Source: CAYWKS01 sp964458935
Lineage (GTDB): Bacteria > Planctomycetota > Phycisphaerae > Phycisphaerales > Zrk34
DNA: 64,000 nucleotides
Direction of reading: 5' to 3'
Assembly (NCBI GenBank): GCA_964458935.1
Contig: CAYWKS010000003.1
Coordinates: 107,709 to 171,708, forward strand
In this document: piece by piece, positions 35,835 through 44,553 of the stretch
Layout: every line of letters starts with the position of its first letter
Position numbering within the stretch: the first letter of the stretch is position 1
The notes under the pieces: generated by a model
The model's input: the letters and a program-made list of their open reading frames with translations, nothing else
Told to the model about the DNA's origin: nothing
Database searches by the model: none
Translations under genes and position numbers: made by a program

Positions 35835-36653
35835 ATGCAACTCATGGCCTCCACGCAACCCACCGCCTCGGACACCGCCGCGCCACAGCACCCCCCCACC
35901 GTGCCGCTGGCGATCGACGACCTGACCGTCGCCTACCACCGCAAGCCCGTGCTCTGGGATATCGACCTGGACATCCCCGAGGGCAAGCTGGTGGGGATCA
36001 TCGGGCCCAACGGCGCCGGCAAGAGCACGCTCATCAAGGCCTGCCTCGACCTCGTCCCCAAGGCCTCCGGCCGCGTGCTCATCTACGGCAAGCCCTACCG
36101 CGCCCGCCGTTCGCTGGTCGGCTACGTCCCCCAGCGCGAGAGCGTCGACTGGGACTTCCCGGTCAGCGCCCTGGACGTGGTGGCCATGGGGACCTACGGC
36201 CGCATCGGCTGGTTCAAGCCCGTCGGCCGCAGGCACAAGGCCCAGGCGATGGACGCGCTCGAACGCCTGGGCGTGGCGAACCTGGCCGACCGGCAGATCA
36301 GCCAGCTCTCCGGCGGCCAGCAGCAGCGCGTCTTCCTCGCCCGGGCGCTGGCCCAGCGGGCCAGCCTCTACTTCATGGACGAGCCGTTCGCCGCCGTCGA
36401 CGCCGCCACCGAGCGCGCGATCGTCGCCCTGCTCCGCGAGCTCCGCGACCAGGGCAAGACCTGCCTGGTCGTCCATCACGACCTGGCCACCGTCACCCAG
36501 TACTTCGACTGGGTGGTGCTGCTGAACATGCGCGTGGTCAAGGCCGGCCCCACCCACCAGGTCTTCACCAGGGACAACCTCAAGTCGACCTATGGCGGGA
36601 AGCTGACCCTGCTCGAAGAGGCCGGCGAAGCCCTCCGACAGACGGGGGCCTGA
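35835..36653 (+). CDS. Metal ABC transporter ATP-binding protein
   Basis: A 272-residue ATPase with Walker A GPNGAGKST, Q-loop in YVPQRESVDWDFPV (the phrase typical of Mn/Zn/Fe importers), signature LSGGQQQRVFLA, Walker B LYFMDEPFAAVDA and H-loop VVHHDL. It energises the two permeases that follow. It begins 7 bp after the binding protein and ends 2 bp before the permease-repressor gene. Confidence 0.92.
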   Translation: MQLMASTQPTASDTAAPQHPPTVPLAIDDLTVAYHRKPVLWDIDLDIPEGKLVGIIGPNGAGKSTLIKACLDLVPKASGRVLIYGKPYRARRSLVGYVPQRESVDWDFPVSALDVVAMGTYGRIGWFKPVGRRHKAQAMDALERLGVANLADRQISQLSGGQQQRVFLARALAQRASLYFMDEPFAAVDAATERAIVALLRELRDQGKTCLVVHHDLATVTQYFDWVVLLNMRVVKAGPTHQVFTRDNLKSTYGGKLTLLEEAGEALRQTGA

Positions 36654-36655
36654 CG

Positions 36656-38170
36656 ATGCGGCATGGGCTGATCATCCTGACCGGCGTGCTGGTCTGTGCC
36701 ACCGCCCCGCGCTGCCTCGCGCAGGCCTCCCCCGCCGCCGCCGACAATCCGAGCACCGCGACCCGCCCCACCTCGCTCACCGAGACCACCGTCGACCTGC
36801 CCAGCCTCGACCAGGTCCTCCGCGTCGCCACGCTCCGCAACTACAACACCCGCCTGGTCGTGCTGAGCACGAGCCTGCTCGGGCTCGCCGCCGGGCTCAT
36901 CGGCAGCTTCCTCCTGCTCCGCAAACGCTCCCTCATGGGCGACGCGCTCTCCCACGCCACCCTCCCCGGCATCGGGCTGGTCTTCATGCTCGCCGTCGCC
37001 GCCGGCGCAGACGGCAAGAGCCTGCCCATCCTGCTCGGCGGGGCGACGGTCACCGGCGTCGGCGGCGTCGGGCTCATCCTGCTCATCCGCAACACCACCC
37101 GCATCAAGGACGACACCGCCATGGGCATCGTCCTCAGCGTCTTCTTCGGGCTCGGCGTCGCCGTGCTCCGCATGGCCCAGGACATGCCCGGCGCCAGTGC
37201 CGCCGGGCTCGAAGGATTCATCTACGGCAAGACCGCCTCCATGGTCCTCCAGGATTTCGCCCTCATCGCCGCGGTGGCCCTCGCCGTCGCCGCGCTCTGC
37301 CTGGCCTTGCTCAAGGAGTTCACGGTCCTGTGCTTCGACGAGGGCTTCGCCTCCAGCCAGGGCTGGCCCGTCCATCGACTGGACATCATCATGCTCACCC
37401 TCGTCGCCGCCGTCACCGTCGTCGGGCTCCAGGCCGTCGGCCTGATCCTCATCATCGCCTTCCTGATCACCCCCGCCGCCGCCGCGCGGTTCTGGACCAA
37501 CGACCTGCGACTCATGCTCCTGTACGCCGGCGTCATCGGCGGCATCAGCGGCTGGCTGGGCGCGTCGGTCAGCGCTCTGCTGGCCCGCCTGCCCGCCGGC
37601 GCGGTCATCGTCCTCGTCGCCGCCGCCGTGTTCGTCTTCAGCATGGTCTTCGGACCCGCCCGGGGCGTGCTCGTTCGACTCGTCAGCCACCTGCGGCTCC
37701 GACGCAAGGTCGGCCGACAGCACCTGCTCCGCGCAGTCTACGAGTGCCTCGAAGCCCGACGGCACCCCGAATCCCCAAGCCCCGCGAACGTGCCCGTCAC
37801 CCTCGACGACCTGCTCGCCAAACGCTCCTGGTCCGAGCGGCAACTCCGACGCCTGATCGCCACCGCCCGCCGCGAGGACCATCTCGAGTCGTTCCGCGGC
37901 CGCTCGCTGCGGCTGAGCGAGTCGGGCTTCGGCGAAGCCGCCCGCATCACTCGCAACCACCGCCTGTGGGAGATCTACCTCATCGAGCACGCCGACGTCG
38001 CCCCCGCCCACGTCGACCGCGACGCCGACATGGTCGAGCACGTGCTCGGCGCCGACATGGTCCGCGCGCTCGAAGACCGCGCCCGCCGCCCCGACAACGA
38101 GCTGGCCATGCCCCCCAGCCCCCACCGGATCGACCAGCCTTCCCCGCCACCCGGAGCCTCGCCCGCATGA
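36656..38170 (+). CDS. Metal ABC transporter permease fused to a DtxR/MntR-type repressor
   Basis: A 504-residue protein, much longer than a usual ~290-residue permease. Residues 1-60 are an N-terminal hydrophobic segment and linker. Residues about 65-335 are an ABC-3 permease (LLRKRSLMGDALSHATLPG and several membrane helices). Residues about 350-430 form a winged-helix region (VTLDDLLAKRSWSERQLRRL), and 433-475 a DtxR/MntR dimerisation/metal domain: NHRLWEIYL gives His435 and Glu439, and DRDADMVEHVL gives Asp454, Asp458, Glu461 and His462, equivalent to known metal ligands. Chlamydia YtgCR has the same fusion and gene order, and its repressor is released by cleavage. Overlaps the next gene by 4 bp. 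Confidence 0.9.
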   Translation: MRHGLIILTGVLVCATAPRCLAQASPAAADNPSTATRPTSLTETTVDLPSLDQVLRVATLRNYNTRLVVLSTSLLGLAAGLIGSFLLLRKRSLMGDALSHATLPGIGLVFMLAVAAGADGKSLPILLGGATVTGVGGVGLILLIRNTTRIKDDTAMGIVLSVFFGLGVAVLRMAQDMPGASAAGLEGFIYGKTASMVLQDFALIAAVALAVAALCLALLKEFTVLCFDEGFASSQGWPVHRLDIIMLTLVAAVTVVGLQAVGLILIIAFLITPAAAARFWTNDLRLMLLYAGVIGGISGWLGASVSALLARLPAGAVIVLVAAAVFVFSMVFGPARGVLVRLVSHLRLRRKVGRQHLLRAVYECLEARRHPESPSPANVPVTLDDLLAKRSWSERQLRRLIATARREDHLESFRGRSLRLSESGFGEAARITRNHRLWEIYLIEHADVAPAHVDRDADMVEHVLGADMVRALEDRARRPDNELAMPPSPHRIDQPSPPPGASPA

Positions 38171-39189
38171 CCTGGTACGCCATCGACACCTGGATCGTTG
38201 TCATCGGGGCGCTGTGCGCCATCGCCTGCGCGCTGCCCGGCTGCTTCCTCGTGCTCCGGCACATGAGCATGATGGGCGACGCGATCAGCCACGCCGTCCT
38301 GCCCGGCCTCGCCGGGGGGTTCCTGCTGATCGTCGCCCTGCAGGACAGCGCCTGGATCGATGCGCTGTCGCCCGCACTCGCCGCGTGGCTGGACCGCGTC
38401 GACCCGCGCAACCCGCTGGTCATGCTCGGCGGCGCCGCATTCGTCGGCGTCGCCACCGCCGTCTTCACACAATGGATCAGCAGCTTCGGCAAGGTCGACC
38501 GCGGCGCTTCCATGGGCATCGTCTTCACCACCCTCTTCGCCCTGGGCCTGCTGCTCATCGTCCGCGCCGCCGACCACGTCGACCTCGACCCGGGTTGCGT
38601 CCTCTACGGCGCGATCGAGCTCACACCCCTGGATACGCTGTTCACCCTCGACGTGGCCGGCCGCACACTCGACGTGCCCCGCGCCGCCGCCGTGCTCGCC
38701 GCCGTGCTCCTGATCAACCTGCTCGTCATCGGCCTGCTCTTCAAGGAGCTGCGACTCAGCAGCTTCGACCCCGAACTCGCCACCACGCTCGGCATCAACG
38801 CCACCTTCATGCACTACCTGCTCATGACCCTCGTCGCCATCACCACCGTCGCCAGCTTCGAGGCCGTCGGCAGCATCATCGTCATCGCCATGCTCATCGT
38901 CCCCCCCGCCACCGCCTACCTGCTGACCGATCGGCTGGGCGTGATGATCGGCCTCAGCGTCGTCGTCGCCGCCCTGTCGTCCGGGCTCGGCCACCTCGGC
39001 GCGCTCACCGTCCCGGCGCTCTTCGGGTTCGACAACACCACCACCTCCGGCATGATGGCCACCGCCGCCGGACTCCTGTTCGCGCTCACCTGGCTCGGCG
39101 GCCCCCGGCACGGCCTCCTCGCCAGACGACTCCAGCAAAAACGCCTCGCCCAAGACCCCCTACCCGCAACACCCAACCCCGATCCCTAA
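38167..39189 (+). CDS. Metal ABC transporter permease (second subunit)
   Basis: A 340-residue ABC-3 family membrane protein with about eight to nine helices, starting MTWYAIDTWIVVIGA and carrying LRHMSMMGDAISHAVLPG, DPELATTLGIN and the conserved TTVASFEAVGSIIVIAMLI. It forms the channel with the permease-repressor protein, matching YtgD in Chlamydia. Its stop overlaps the stop of the convergent gene at 39186-39189 (CTAA). The C-terminal ~30 residues are a hydrophilic tail. Confidence 0.9.
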   Translation: MTWYAIDTWIVVIGALCAIACALPGCFLVLRHMSMMGDAISHAVLPGLAGGFLLIVALQDSAWIDALSPALAAWLDRVDPRNPLVMLGGAAFVGVATAVFTQWISSFGKVDRGASMGIVFTTLFALGLLLIVRAADHVDLDPGCVLYGAIELTPLDTLFTLDVAGRTLDVPRAAAVLAAVLLINLLVIGLLFKELRLSSFDPELATTLGINATFMHYLLMTLVAITTVASFEAVGSIIVIAMLIVPPATAYLLTDRLGVMIGLSVVVAALSSGLGHLGALTVPALFGFDNTTTSGMMATAAGLLFALTWLGGPRHGLLARRLQQKRLAQDPLPATPNPDP

Positions 39190-40040
39190 GGCCCCAGCCC
39201 CGAGCCCACCTGCTCCCCCGACTGGCGCATCGGCGGAACGCGACGCCCCACTCGCGTCCACGCGTAGTGATACACCCCCGGGTTGGTGATCACCTCGCCC
39301 GGCTCGGCCGTGCCCACACCCACGCCCGGCCCCCCCACCTCGCTGCTCCGCCGATACACCTTCCGCGCTTCGGGCCGTTCATCCCAGACCTTGCGGTATC
39401 GCCACTGCTCGAATCGCTCGATCCCGTGACGCTGAACGTACTCGGCCAGTTCCGCCGCCGTCACCTTCCGCATCGCCGCCCCGGCCGCCACCCGCGCCGC
39501 CGGCGCCGTCCGCGTCTCGTCCCCGTCGGCACGCAGCTTCACCTCACCGGCCGGCTCCACGATGAACAACGCCCGCCGCGCCGCGTCTCGCACCGGCTCG
39601 CCGTCCAGCCCCGACACGTACAGCAGCCCGTGCACCGTCCGAAGCCACGCCACACGACCGTTCGTGTTCACCACCACCCCGTACACCAGCGCCGCCTCGC
39701 CCCGGCCGGGCGCCACCTCGTCGATCGTCCGCGCACGACGATCCGCCACCGGGTCGTAAAACAGCGGCGCATCGGCCGACAGGTACGGCTCCCGGCGGCT
39801 CGACGCCGCCTTGGGTATCCGCATCAGCCGCAGCCACGCCTCGATCGACCAGAGCTTACGACCCACTCGGATGTAATGGTGCGCCTCTCGCTCGAACGCC
39901 CGCTGCGTGACCGCCGGCAGGTCATCAAACGCAACCACCGCCGCCGGAGCGTTCGGCTCGGCCTGTTCCGCATGGACCGCGCCGCCCAGCCCCACGCCCG
40001 CGATCGCCATGGTCCAGATAATCGCCTTCATCACGCTCAT
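39186..40040 (-). CDS. Exported protein of unknown function
   Basis: A 284-residue protein with a signal peptide when started at ATG 40040 (MSVMKAIIWTMAIAGVGLGGAVHA). The mature part has no domain I recognise. Notable phrases are AVTQRAFEREAHHYIRVGRKLWS, APLFYDPVADRRARTIDEV, NGRVAWLRTVHGLLYVSG and a C-terminal GVYHYAWTRVGRR. It might be a periplasmic protein with a small beta domain. It is convergent with the metal permease, and nothing in its surroundings points to a function. Confidence 0.65.
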   Translation of the reverse strand: MSVMKAIIWTMAIAGVGLGGAVHAEQAEPNAPAAVVAFDDLPAVTQRAFEREAHHYIRVGRKLWSIEAWLRLMRIPKAASSRREPYLSADAPLFYDPVADRRARTIDEVAPGRGEAALVYGVVVNTNGRVAWLRTVHGLLYVSGLDGEPVRDAARRALFIVEPAGEVKLRADGDETRTAPAARVAAGAAMRKVTAAELAEYVQRHGIERFEQWRYRKVWDERPEARKVYRRSSEVGGPGVGVGTAEPGEVITNPGVYHYAWTRVGRRVPPMRQSGEQVGSGLGP

Positions 40041-40529
40041 CCTACGCCCGCGCGCACCACCGCGGCACGCCCATCGCCGCGACCCCGCGCCGATGCAGAT
40101 TTTTTCATTTGCCACGCACGCCTGCACTTACCGACCGACCGCGCCAGACACGCGACGCTTGGGCGCGCCGATCCGTGCTGCGCCGCCCAGGGGTAGAGGC
40201 GCGCTGTCTCTCAGGACTCCCCCGCCCGGCCAACGCCGCGCGACGCCGCCGTGCGCGACCCAACCTGCATCCGCCCGGGAACCGCGTTCATGCCCCAACG
40301 CCGAACAATGCGCAAGCCCCTACCTTGCAAAGACTTTGCCCGCGGGCCCGCGACCGACGCGCGCCGACGCCGCTGTCCGCCCGGCCAGGGGCGGACACAC
40401 ACCCATCGCGAATGCAACACAAGCAATGACAGCGACTTGCGTTCCACGCAGGCCCGGGGAGGCCGGGGGCGGACACGCGACCCCGCGGGGCGCACCCGAA
40501 CGTCGCAATTGCCGCTCGGGCCCGGCGGG
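40041..40529. other. 489-bp intergenic stretch without recognised gene
   Basis: GC-rich spacer between two minus-strand genes. It contains an 11-bp direct repeat GGGGCGGACAC (40388-40398 and 40466-40476), a hairpin GCAAG/CTTGC with a 7-nt loop (40312-40328) and a T-run at 40100-40105. Reading frames here are short, Arg/Pro-rich and lack family similarity. Confidence 0.5.
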
Positions 40530-41399
40530 TCACGCGTCGTCGCGGGGCTCGGCCTCGCTGACGCCGTGGATCATGAACCCGCCGTCGATGTTGATGCATT
40601 CGCCGTTGACGAAGCGCGCTGCCGGCGACGCGAGGAACACCACCGCGCCGGCGATCTCCTCGGGCGTGCCGAATCGCTGCTGCGGCGTGTTCTCCAGGAT
40701 CCGCCGCCCGCGGTCGCCGGACTTGAGGATCGCCCGGTTCTGGTCGGCCGGCACAAACCCCGGCGCGATCGCGTTGACGCGAATCCCGTACAGCCGCGGC
40801 CACTCCACCGCGAGCTGCCGCGTCAGCGCCAGCAGCGCCCCCTTCGTCGCCGCGTACGTCGTCACCTCCGACAGCGCCAGAAAGCTGGTCACCGAGCAGA
40901 CATTGATGATGCAACCGCCGAAACCTTCGGACCCGATGCGATTGGACGCGTCCTCGGGGGCCGCGGCGCCCGCGGCGGCCTCGTTCTGCGCCATCACCCG
41001 GCGGCAGAACGCCTGGCTCGCCGCGAACGGGCCAAAGTAGTTGATGTCGAACAGCCGACGGTGCTCGTCGGCCTCAACGTCCAGCGTCGGCTTCTTGAGG
41101 TTCGTCCCGGCGTTGTTGACCAGCACGTCGACCCGCCCGAAACGCTCGGTCGTCGCGTCCAGCGCCGACTGGAACGACCCGGGGTCGGCCACGTCGAGCT
41201 GATGGACCAGCAGCCTGTCGGGGTCGCGGCCCGCGGCGAGGTCGGCCTGCGCCGCCTCGACCTTCTCGGGCGTGCGCGAACCGGTCGCCACGTTGGCCCC
41301 GGCGTCGAGCAGCGCCTGGCAGATCGCCTTGCCGATCCCGCTCGTCCCGCCGGTCACCATCGCCGTCGTTCCGGTCAGATCAAAGGACAATGAGCTCAT
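40530..41399 (-). CDS. Short-chain dehydrogenase/reductase
   Basis: A 289-residue classical SDR. It has the NAD(P)-binding TGGTSGIGKA, the NNAG motif, the catalytic Ser region (VCSVTSFLALSE), YAATKG (Tyr and Lys of the YxxxK motif) and a final FVNGECINIDGGF. An insertion of about 15 residues (AAAGAAAPEDASNRIGSEGF) precedes the Ser strand. The overall pattern is close to gluconate 5-dehydrogenase/KduD-type enzymes, so a sugar-acid substrate is possible but not established. The ATG at 41399 is preceded by AAGGAG. It stands alone, divergent from lutABC. Confidence 0.85.
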   Translation of the reverse strand: MSSLSFDLTGTTAMVTGGTSGIGKAICQALLDAGANVATGSRTPEKVEAAQADLAAGRDPDRLLVHQLDVADPGSFQSALDATTERFGRVDVLVNNAGTNLKKPTLDVEADEHRRLFDINYFGPFAASQAFCRRVMAQNEAAAGAAAPEDASNRIGSEGFGGCIINVCSVTSFLALSEVTTYAATKGALLALTRQLAVEWPRLYGIRVNAIAPGFVPADQNRAILKSGDRGRRILENTPQQRFGTPEEIAGAVVFLASPAARFVNGECINIDGGFMIHGVSEAEPRDDA

Positions 41400-41484
41400 G
41401 CTTGGACTCCTTGTGTGGTGCGTGCCCTATAACGGATTCGGGTCAGATGGGCAAAGCCCGGTGGCGGGCCGGGCGGTGTTGCCA

Positions 41485-41490
41485 TAGCAT
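41485..41490 (+). promoter_or_regulatory. Candidate -10 of lutABC, possibly leaderless
   Basis: TAGCAT ends 6 nt before the lutA ATG (41497), so the transcript would start at the start codon. There is no clear -35 and no Shine-Dalgarno sequence. Same layout as at gatC and the FHA gene at 10310. Confidence 0.35.
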
Positions 41491-41496
41491 TGCGGC

Positions 41497-42249
41497 ATGG
41501 ACGTGGCGCTGTTTGTGACCTGTCTGACGGATACGTTCTACCCGCGGGTGGGCATGGCGGTCGTCAAGGTGCTCGAGCACCTCGGCTGCACCGTGCACTT
41601 CCCCAAGGCGCAGACCTGCTGCGGGCAGCCGATGTTCAACTCCGGCTTCGAGCACGAGGCCCGGGGCCTCGCCCGGCGGATGGTCGATGTGTTCGAGCCT
41701 TACGCCTGCGTCGTCACGCCGTCCGGCTCGTGCTGCGCCATGGTGCACGACTACTACGAGCAACTGCTGGGCGACGACCCGGCTTACGCCGAGCGGGCCA
41801 GGCGACTGATCCACCACACGCACGAGTTCGTGGGCTTCCTGACGAACGTGCTGCACGTGGACCTGCGGTCGCTGGGCTGCAAGTGGGACGGGCACGTCAC
41901 CTACCATTACTCGTGCCACCTCCGCGGGATCGGCACGACCGCCGGCGCCGGCGGGGCGCCCGACCTGCTCCGACAGATCGACGGCATCCGCTACAGCGAG
42001 GCCGAGCGGCTGGACCAGTGCTGCGGGTTCGGCGGGACGTTCGCCGTGAAGTGGCCGGAGGTTTCCGGCGCGATGGTGCGGGATAAGGTGCAATGCCTCG
42101 CCGGCACCGGCGCCCCGGTTGTGGTGTGCAACGACGGCGGGTGCACGATGAACATCGCCGGCTCGGCCCACCGCGAGAACGCCGGCCTGCGGTTCAAGCA
42201 CATCGCCGAGATCATCGCCGAAGGTTTAGGCCTGATGGAGAAGTCATGA
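41497..42249 (+). CDS. lutA: L-lactate utilization protein LutA (Fe-S oxidoreductase)
   Basis: A 250-residue protein with two CCG domains, the first centred on TCCGQPMFNSG and the second on QCCGFGGTFAVKW, plus HYSCHLRGIG. These Cys-rich repeats bind Fe-S clusters and heterodisulfide-like centres. LutABC oxidises L-lactate to pyruvate without a classical flavin lactate dehydrogenase. The stop overlaps the lutB start (ATGA). Confidence 0.92.
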   Translation: MDVALFVTCLTDTFYPRVGMAVVKVLEHLGCTVHFPKAQTCCGQPMFNSGFEHEARGLARRMVDVFEPYACVVTPSGSCCAMVHDYYEQLLGDDPAYAERARRLIHHTHEFVGFLTNVLHVDLRSLGCKWDGHVTYHYSCHLRGIGTTAGAGGAPDLLRQIDGIRYSEAERLDQCCGFGGTFAVKWPEVSGAMVRDKVQCLAGTGAPVVVCNDGGCTMNIAGSAHRENAGLRFKHIAEIIAEGLGLMEKS

Positions 42250-43757
42250 CCGTCGCGGACACGCAACGCCAGCCGCAGGGGCCGCACGAGCCGGTCACCC
42301 TCACGCGGGAGGGTGAATCCATCCTCTTCCCGCAACTGCCCTACGACATGCACAGCCGCTCCCAGGTCGCCGTGCACGATCCGTCGCTGATCCAGTCCGT
42401 CGAGACGGCGACGCTGGCGAAGCACGTCGGCCGCAAGAAGGCGTTCGACGAGGCCTTCGGCGACCGCTACGACGACCTGCGCGACCTCGGTGGGCGGATC
42501 AAGCAGCACACGCTGGAGCACCTCGATCATTACCTCGATCGATTCATCGACAACGCCGAGGCCGCCGGCGCGACCGTCCATTACGCCGCGGACTCGGCCG
42601 AGGCGAACGCCATCTGCCTCGACATCGCCCGGCGGGAGAAGCTGACCGCGTGCGTGAAGTCCAAGAGCATGGTCACGGAGGAGACGCACCTGCTTCCGGC
42701 CCTGGAGGAGATCGGGATCGAGACCCTGGAAACGGACCTGGGCGAGTTCATCCTGCAGATCGACCACGATGCCCCGTCGCACATCGTCACCCCGATGATC
42801 CACAAGAACCGCCAGGCGGTGGCGCGGGCGTTCGTCCGGGAACTGGGCGTCGAATACACCGAAGACCCCGAGCGGTTGACGATGATCGCCCGGGAGCACC
42901 TGCGCGACAAGTACCGCAAGGCGGACCTGGGCATCAGTGGCGGCAACTTCCTCGTCGCCGAGTCCGGGTCGATCGTGATCTGCACCAATGAGGGCAACGC
43001 GACGTTCTGCACCGCGACCCCGCGGGTGCACGTCGCCTTCGTCGGCATCGAGAAGCTGGTCCCGACCTACGAGCACGCCGCGGTGCTGCTGAAGCTGCTC
43101 GCCCGGTCGAGCACCGCCCAGCCGTTGACGATCTACACCGACATCCTCAACGGCCCCAAGCGTGCCGCGGACAGCGACGGCCCGGAGCAGATGCACATCA
43201 TCCTGGTGGACAACGGCCGGACCCGCATCCTCGCCGACGAGGAAATGAGGCCGACGCTGCGGTGCATCCGCTGCGGGGCGTGCCTGAACGCCTGCCCGGT
43301 CTACCGCAAGGTCAGCGGTCACAGCTACGGCGCGGTCTACTCCGGTCCGATCGGGGCGCTGATCACGCCGCTGTTCAAGGGCCTGCAGAACTACAAGGGC
43401 CTGCCATACGCCTCGAGCCTGTGCGGGGCGTGCTACGAAGCGTGCCCGGTGAAGATCGACATCCCGCGGCTGCTGGTCGCGCTGCGGCGCGAGGTCACCG
43501 ACCGAGGCCACGTGGGCTGGGCCGAGAGGCTGGTGTTCAAGGCTTACGCGGCGTCGCTGAAGCGGCGCTGGAGCTACGAGCTGGGCGGTTGGTTCCAGCG
43601 GCGGATGCTGCGGCCCGGGGCGGACCGCGACGGGTACGTCCGCAAGGGCCCGCCGGGGCCGATGCGGGGCTGGACGGTCGAACGCGACCTGCCGGCGCCG
43701 GCGTCGCGGAGCTTCCGCAGTTGGTGGTCCCAGCGCGAGGGCGGAAACGATGGCTGA
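42246..43757 (+). CDS. lutB: L-lactate utilization protein LutB
   Basis: A 503-residue protein with an N-terminal LUD domain (KSKSMVTEETHL, ISGGNFLVAESGSIVICTNE) and a C-terminal two-cluster ferredoxin-like region: CIRCGACLNACPVYRK and LCGACYEACPVKID. It is the electron-transfer centre of the Lut complex. ATG 42246 overlaps lutA by 4 bp, and the gene overlaps lutC by 8 bp. The C-terminus has an extra ~100 residues with a DUF3390-like basic Trp-rich pattern. Confidence 0.93.
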   Translation: MTVADTQRQPQGPHEPVTLTREGESILFPQLPYDMHSRSQVAVHDPSLIQSVETATLAKHVGRKKAFDEAFGDRYDDLRDLGGRIKQHTLEHLDHYLDRFIDNAEAAGATVHYAADSAEANAICLDIARREKLTACVKSKSMVTEETHLLPALEEIGIETLETDLGEFILQIDHDAPSHIVTPMIHKNRQAVARAFVRELGVEYTEDPERLTMIAREHLRDKYRKADLGISGGNFLVAESGSIVICTNEGNATFCTATPRVHVAFVGIEKLVPTYEHAAVLLKLLARSSTAQPLTIYTDILNGPKRAADSDGPEQMHIILVDNGRTRILADEEMRPTLRCIRCGACLNACPVYRKVSGHSYGAVYSGPIGALITPLFKGLQNYKGLPYASSLCGACYEACPVKIDIPRLLVALRREVTDRGHVGWAERLVFKAYAASLKRRWSYELGGWFQRRMLRPGADRDGYVRKGPPGPMRGWTVERDLPAPASRSFRSWWSQREGGNDG

Positions 43758-44433
43758 GTCACCGCGGGCCACGACACGCCAGCAGTTCATGGCGCGGGTC
43801 CGCGAGGCGCTGGGCCGCACGCCCGGCGCGGCGACGCCCGCCCCGCCCGACGTGGACGACGCGATCGTTCGCACGTGCGGTGGCGAGGAAGACCTGCCGT
43901 CGCGGTTTGCCGAGCGGGCCGGCGCGATCGGGATGGACGTGCGGCGGTGCACCGGCGACACGGCGCCGCAGCAACTGGTCGACGTGCTCGGCGAGCTGGG
44001 CGCCCGACGCATCGTCTGCGCCCTGGGCGATCTGGCCGAAGCGGGGGCGATCGAGCGGGCGCTCGACGCGGCGGGGATCGAGCGATCGGCATGGCGCGGC
44101 GATCGCGAGATGAGCGCATCATTCGATGCGGACGCGGGCGTGACCGACGTCGCGGGGGCGATCGCCGAGGCCGGGTCACTGATCTACAGCAGCGCCCCGG
44201 CGCGCGGGCGGGGGCTGATGCTCGCGCCGCCGGTGCACGTGGCGATCGTGCGAGCCGATCAGATCGTGCCGGACCTGCTGGATCACATGCGCGACCAGCG
44301 GCGGCACAAGCCCGGCGACCTGCCGGCGGGGCAGTGCCTGATCACCGGCCCGAGCAAGACCGCCGACATCGAAGGCGTGTTGGTGACCGGCGTGCACGGG
44401 CCGGGCAAGGTGGTCGTGCTGCTGGTCGAATGA
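43750..44433 (+). CDS. lutC: L-lactate utilization protein LutC
   Basis: A 227-residue LUD-domain protein, third subunit of the lactate oxidation complex. The domain is marked by DVAGAIAEAGSLIYSS, HVAIVRADQIVPDLLD and the end motif LITGPSKTADIEGVLVTGVHGPG. The N-terminus (ATTRQQFMARVREALG) is the usual LutC start. It overlaps lutB. Confidence 0.92.
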   Translation: MAESPRATTRQQFMARVREALGRTPGAATPAPPDVDDAIVRTCGGEEDLPSRFAERAGAIGMDVRRCTGDTAPQQLVDVLGELGARRIVCALGDLAEAGAIERALDAAGIERSAWRGDREMSASFDADAGVTDVAGAIAEAGSLIYSSAPARGRGLMLAPPVHVAIVRADQIVPDLLDHMRDQRRHKPGDLPAGQCLITGPSKTADIEGVLVTGVHGPGKVVVLLVE

Positions 44434-44553
44434 GGCGAACGCCCGGCACGACAGTTGCATCTTGGCCCGGGGTGAACACAATACAACGCGTCAGTTGATC
44501 GGGATTGAAGTTCGACGCGACCGCCGGGGGTGTCGCGGGCGGGAATCCATGCC

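Noticed and set aside
40211..40508. Two short minus-strand frames (94 and 62 codons) in the gap after the SDR gene
   Set aside because: Arg/Pro-rich, overlapping in different frames, no ribosome-binding site and no family similarity.
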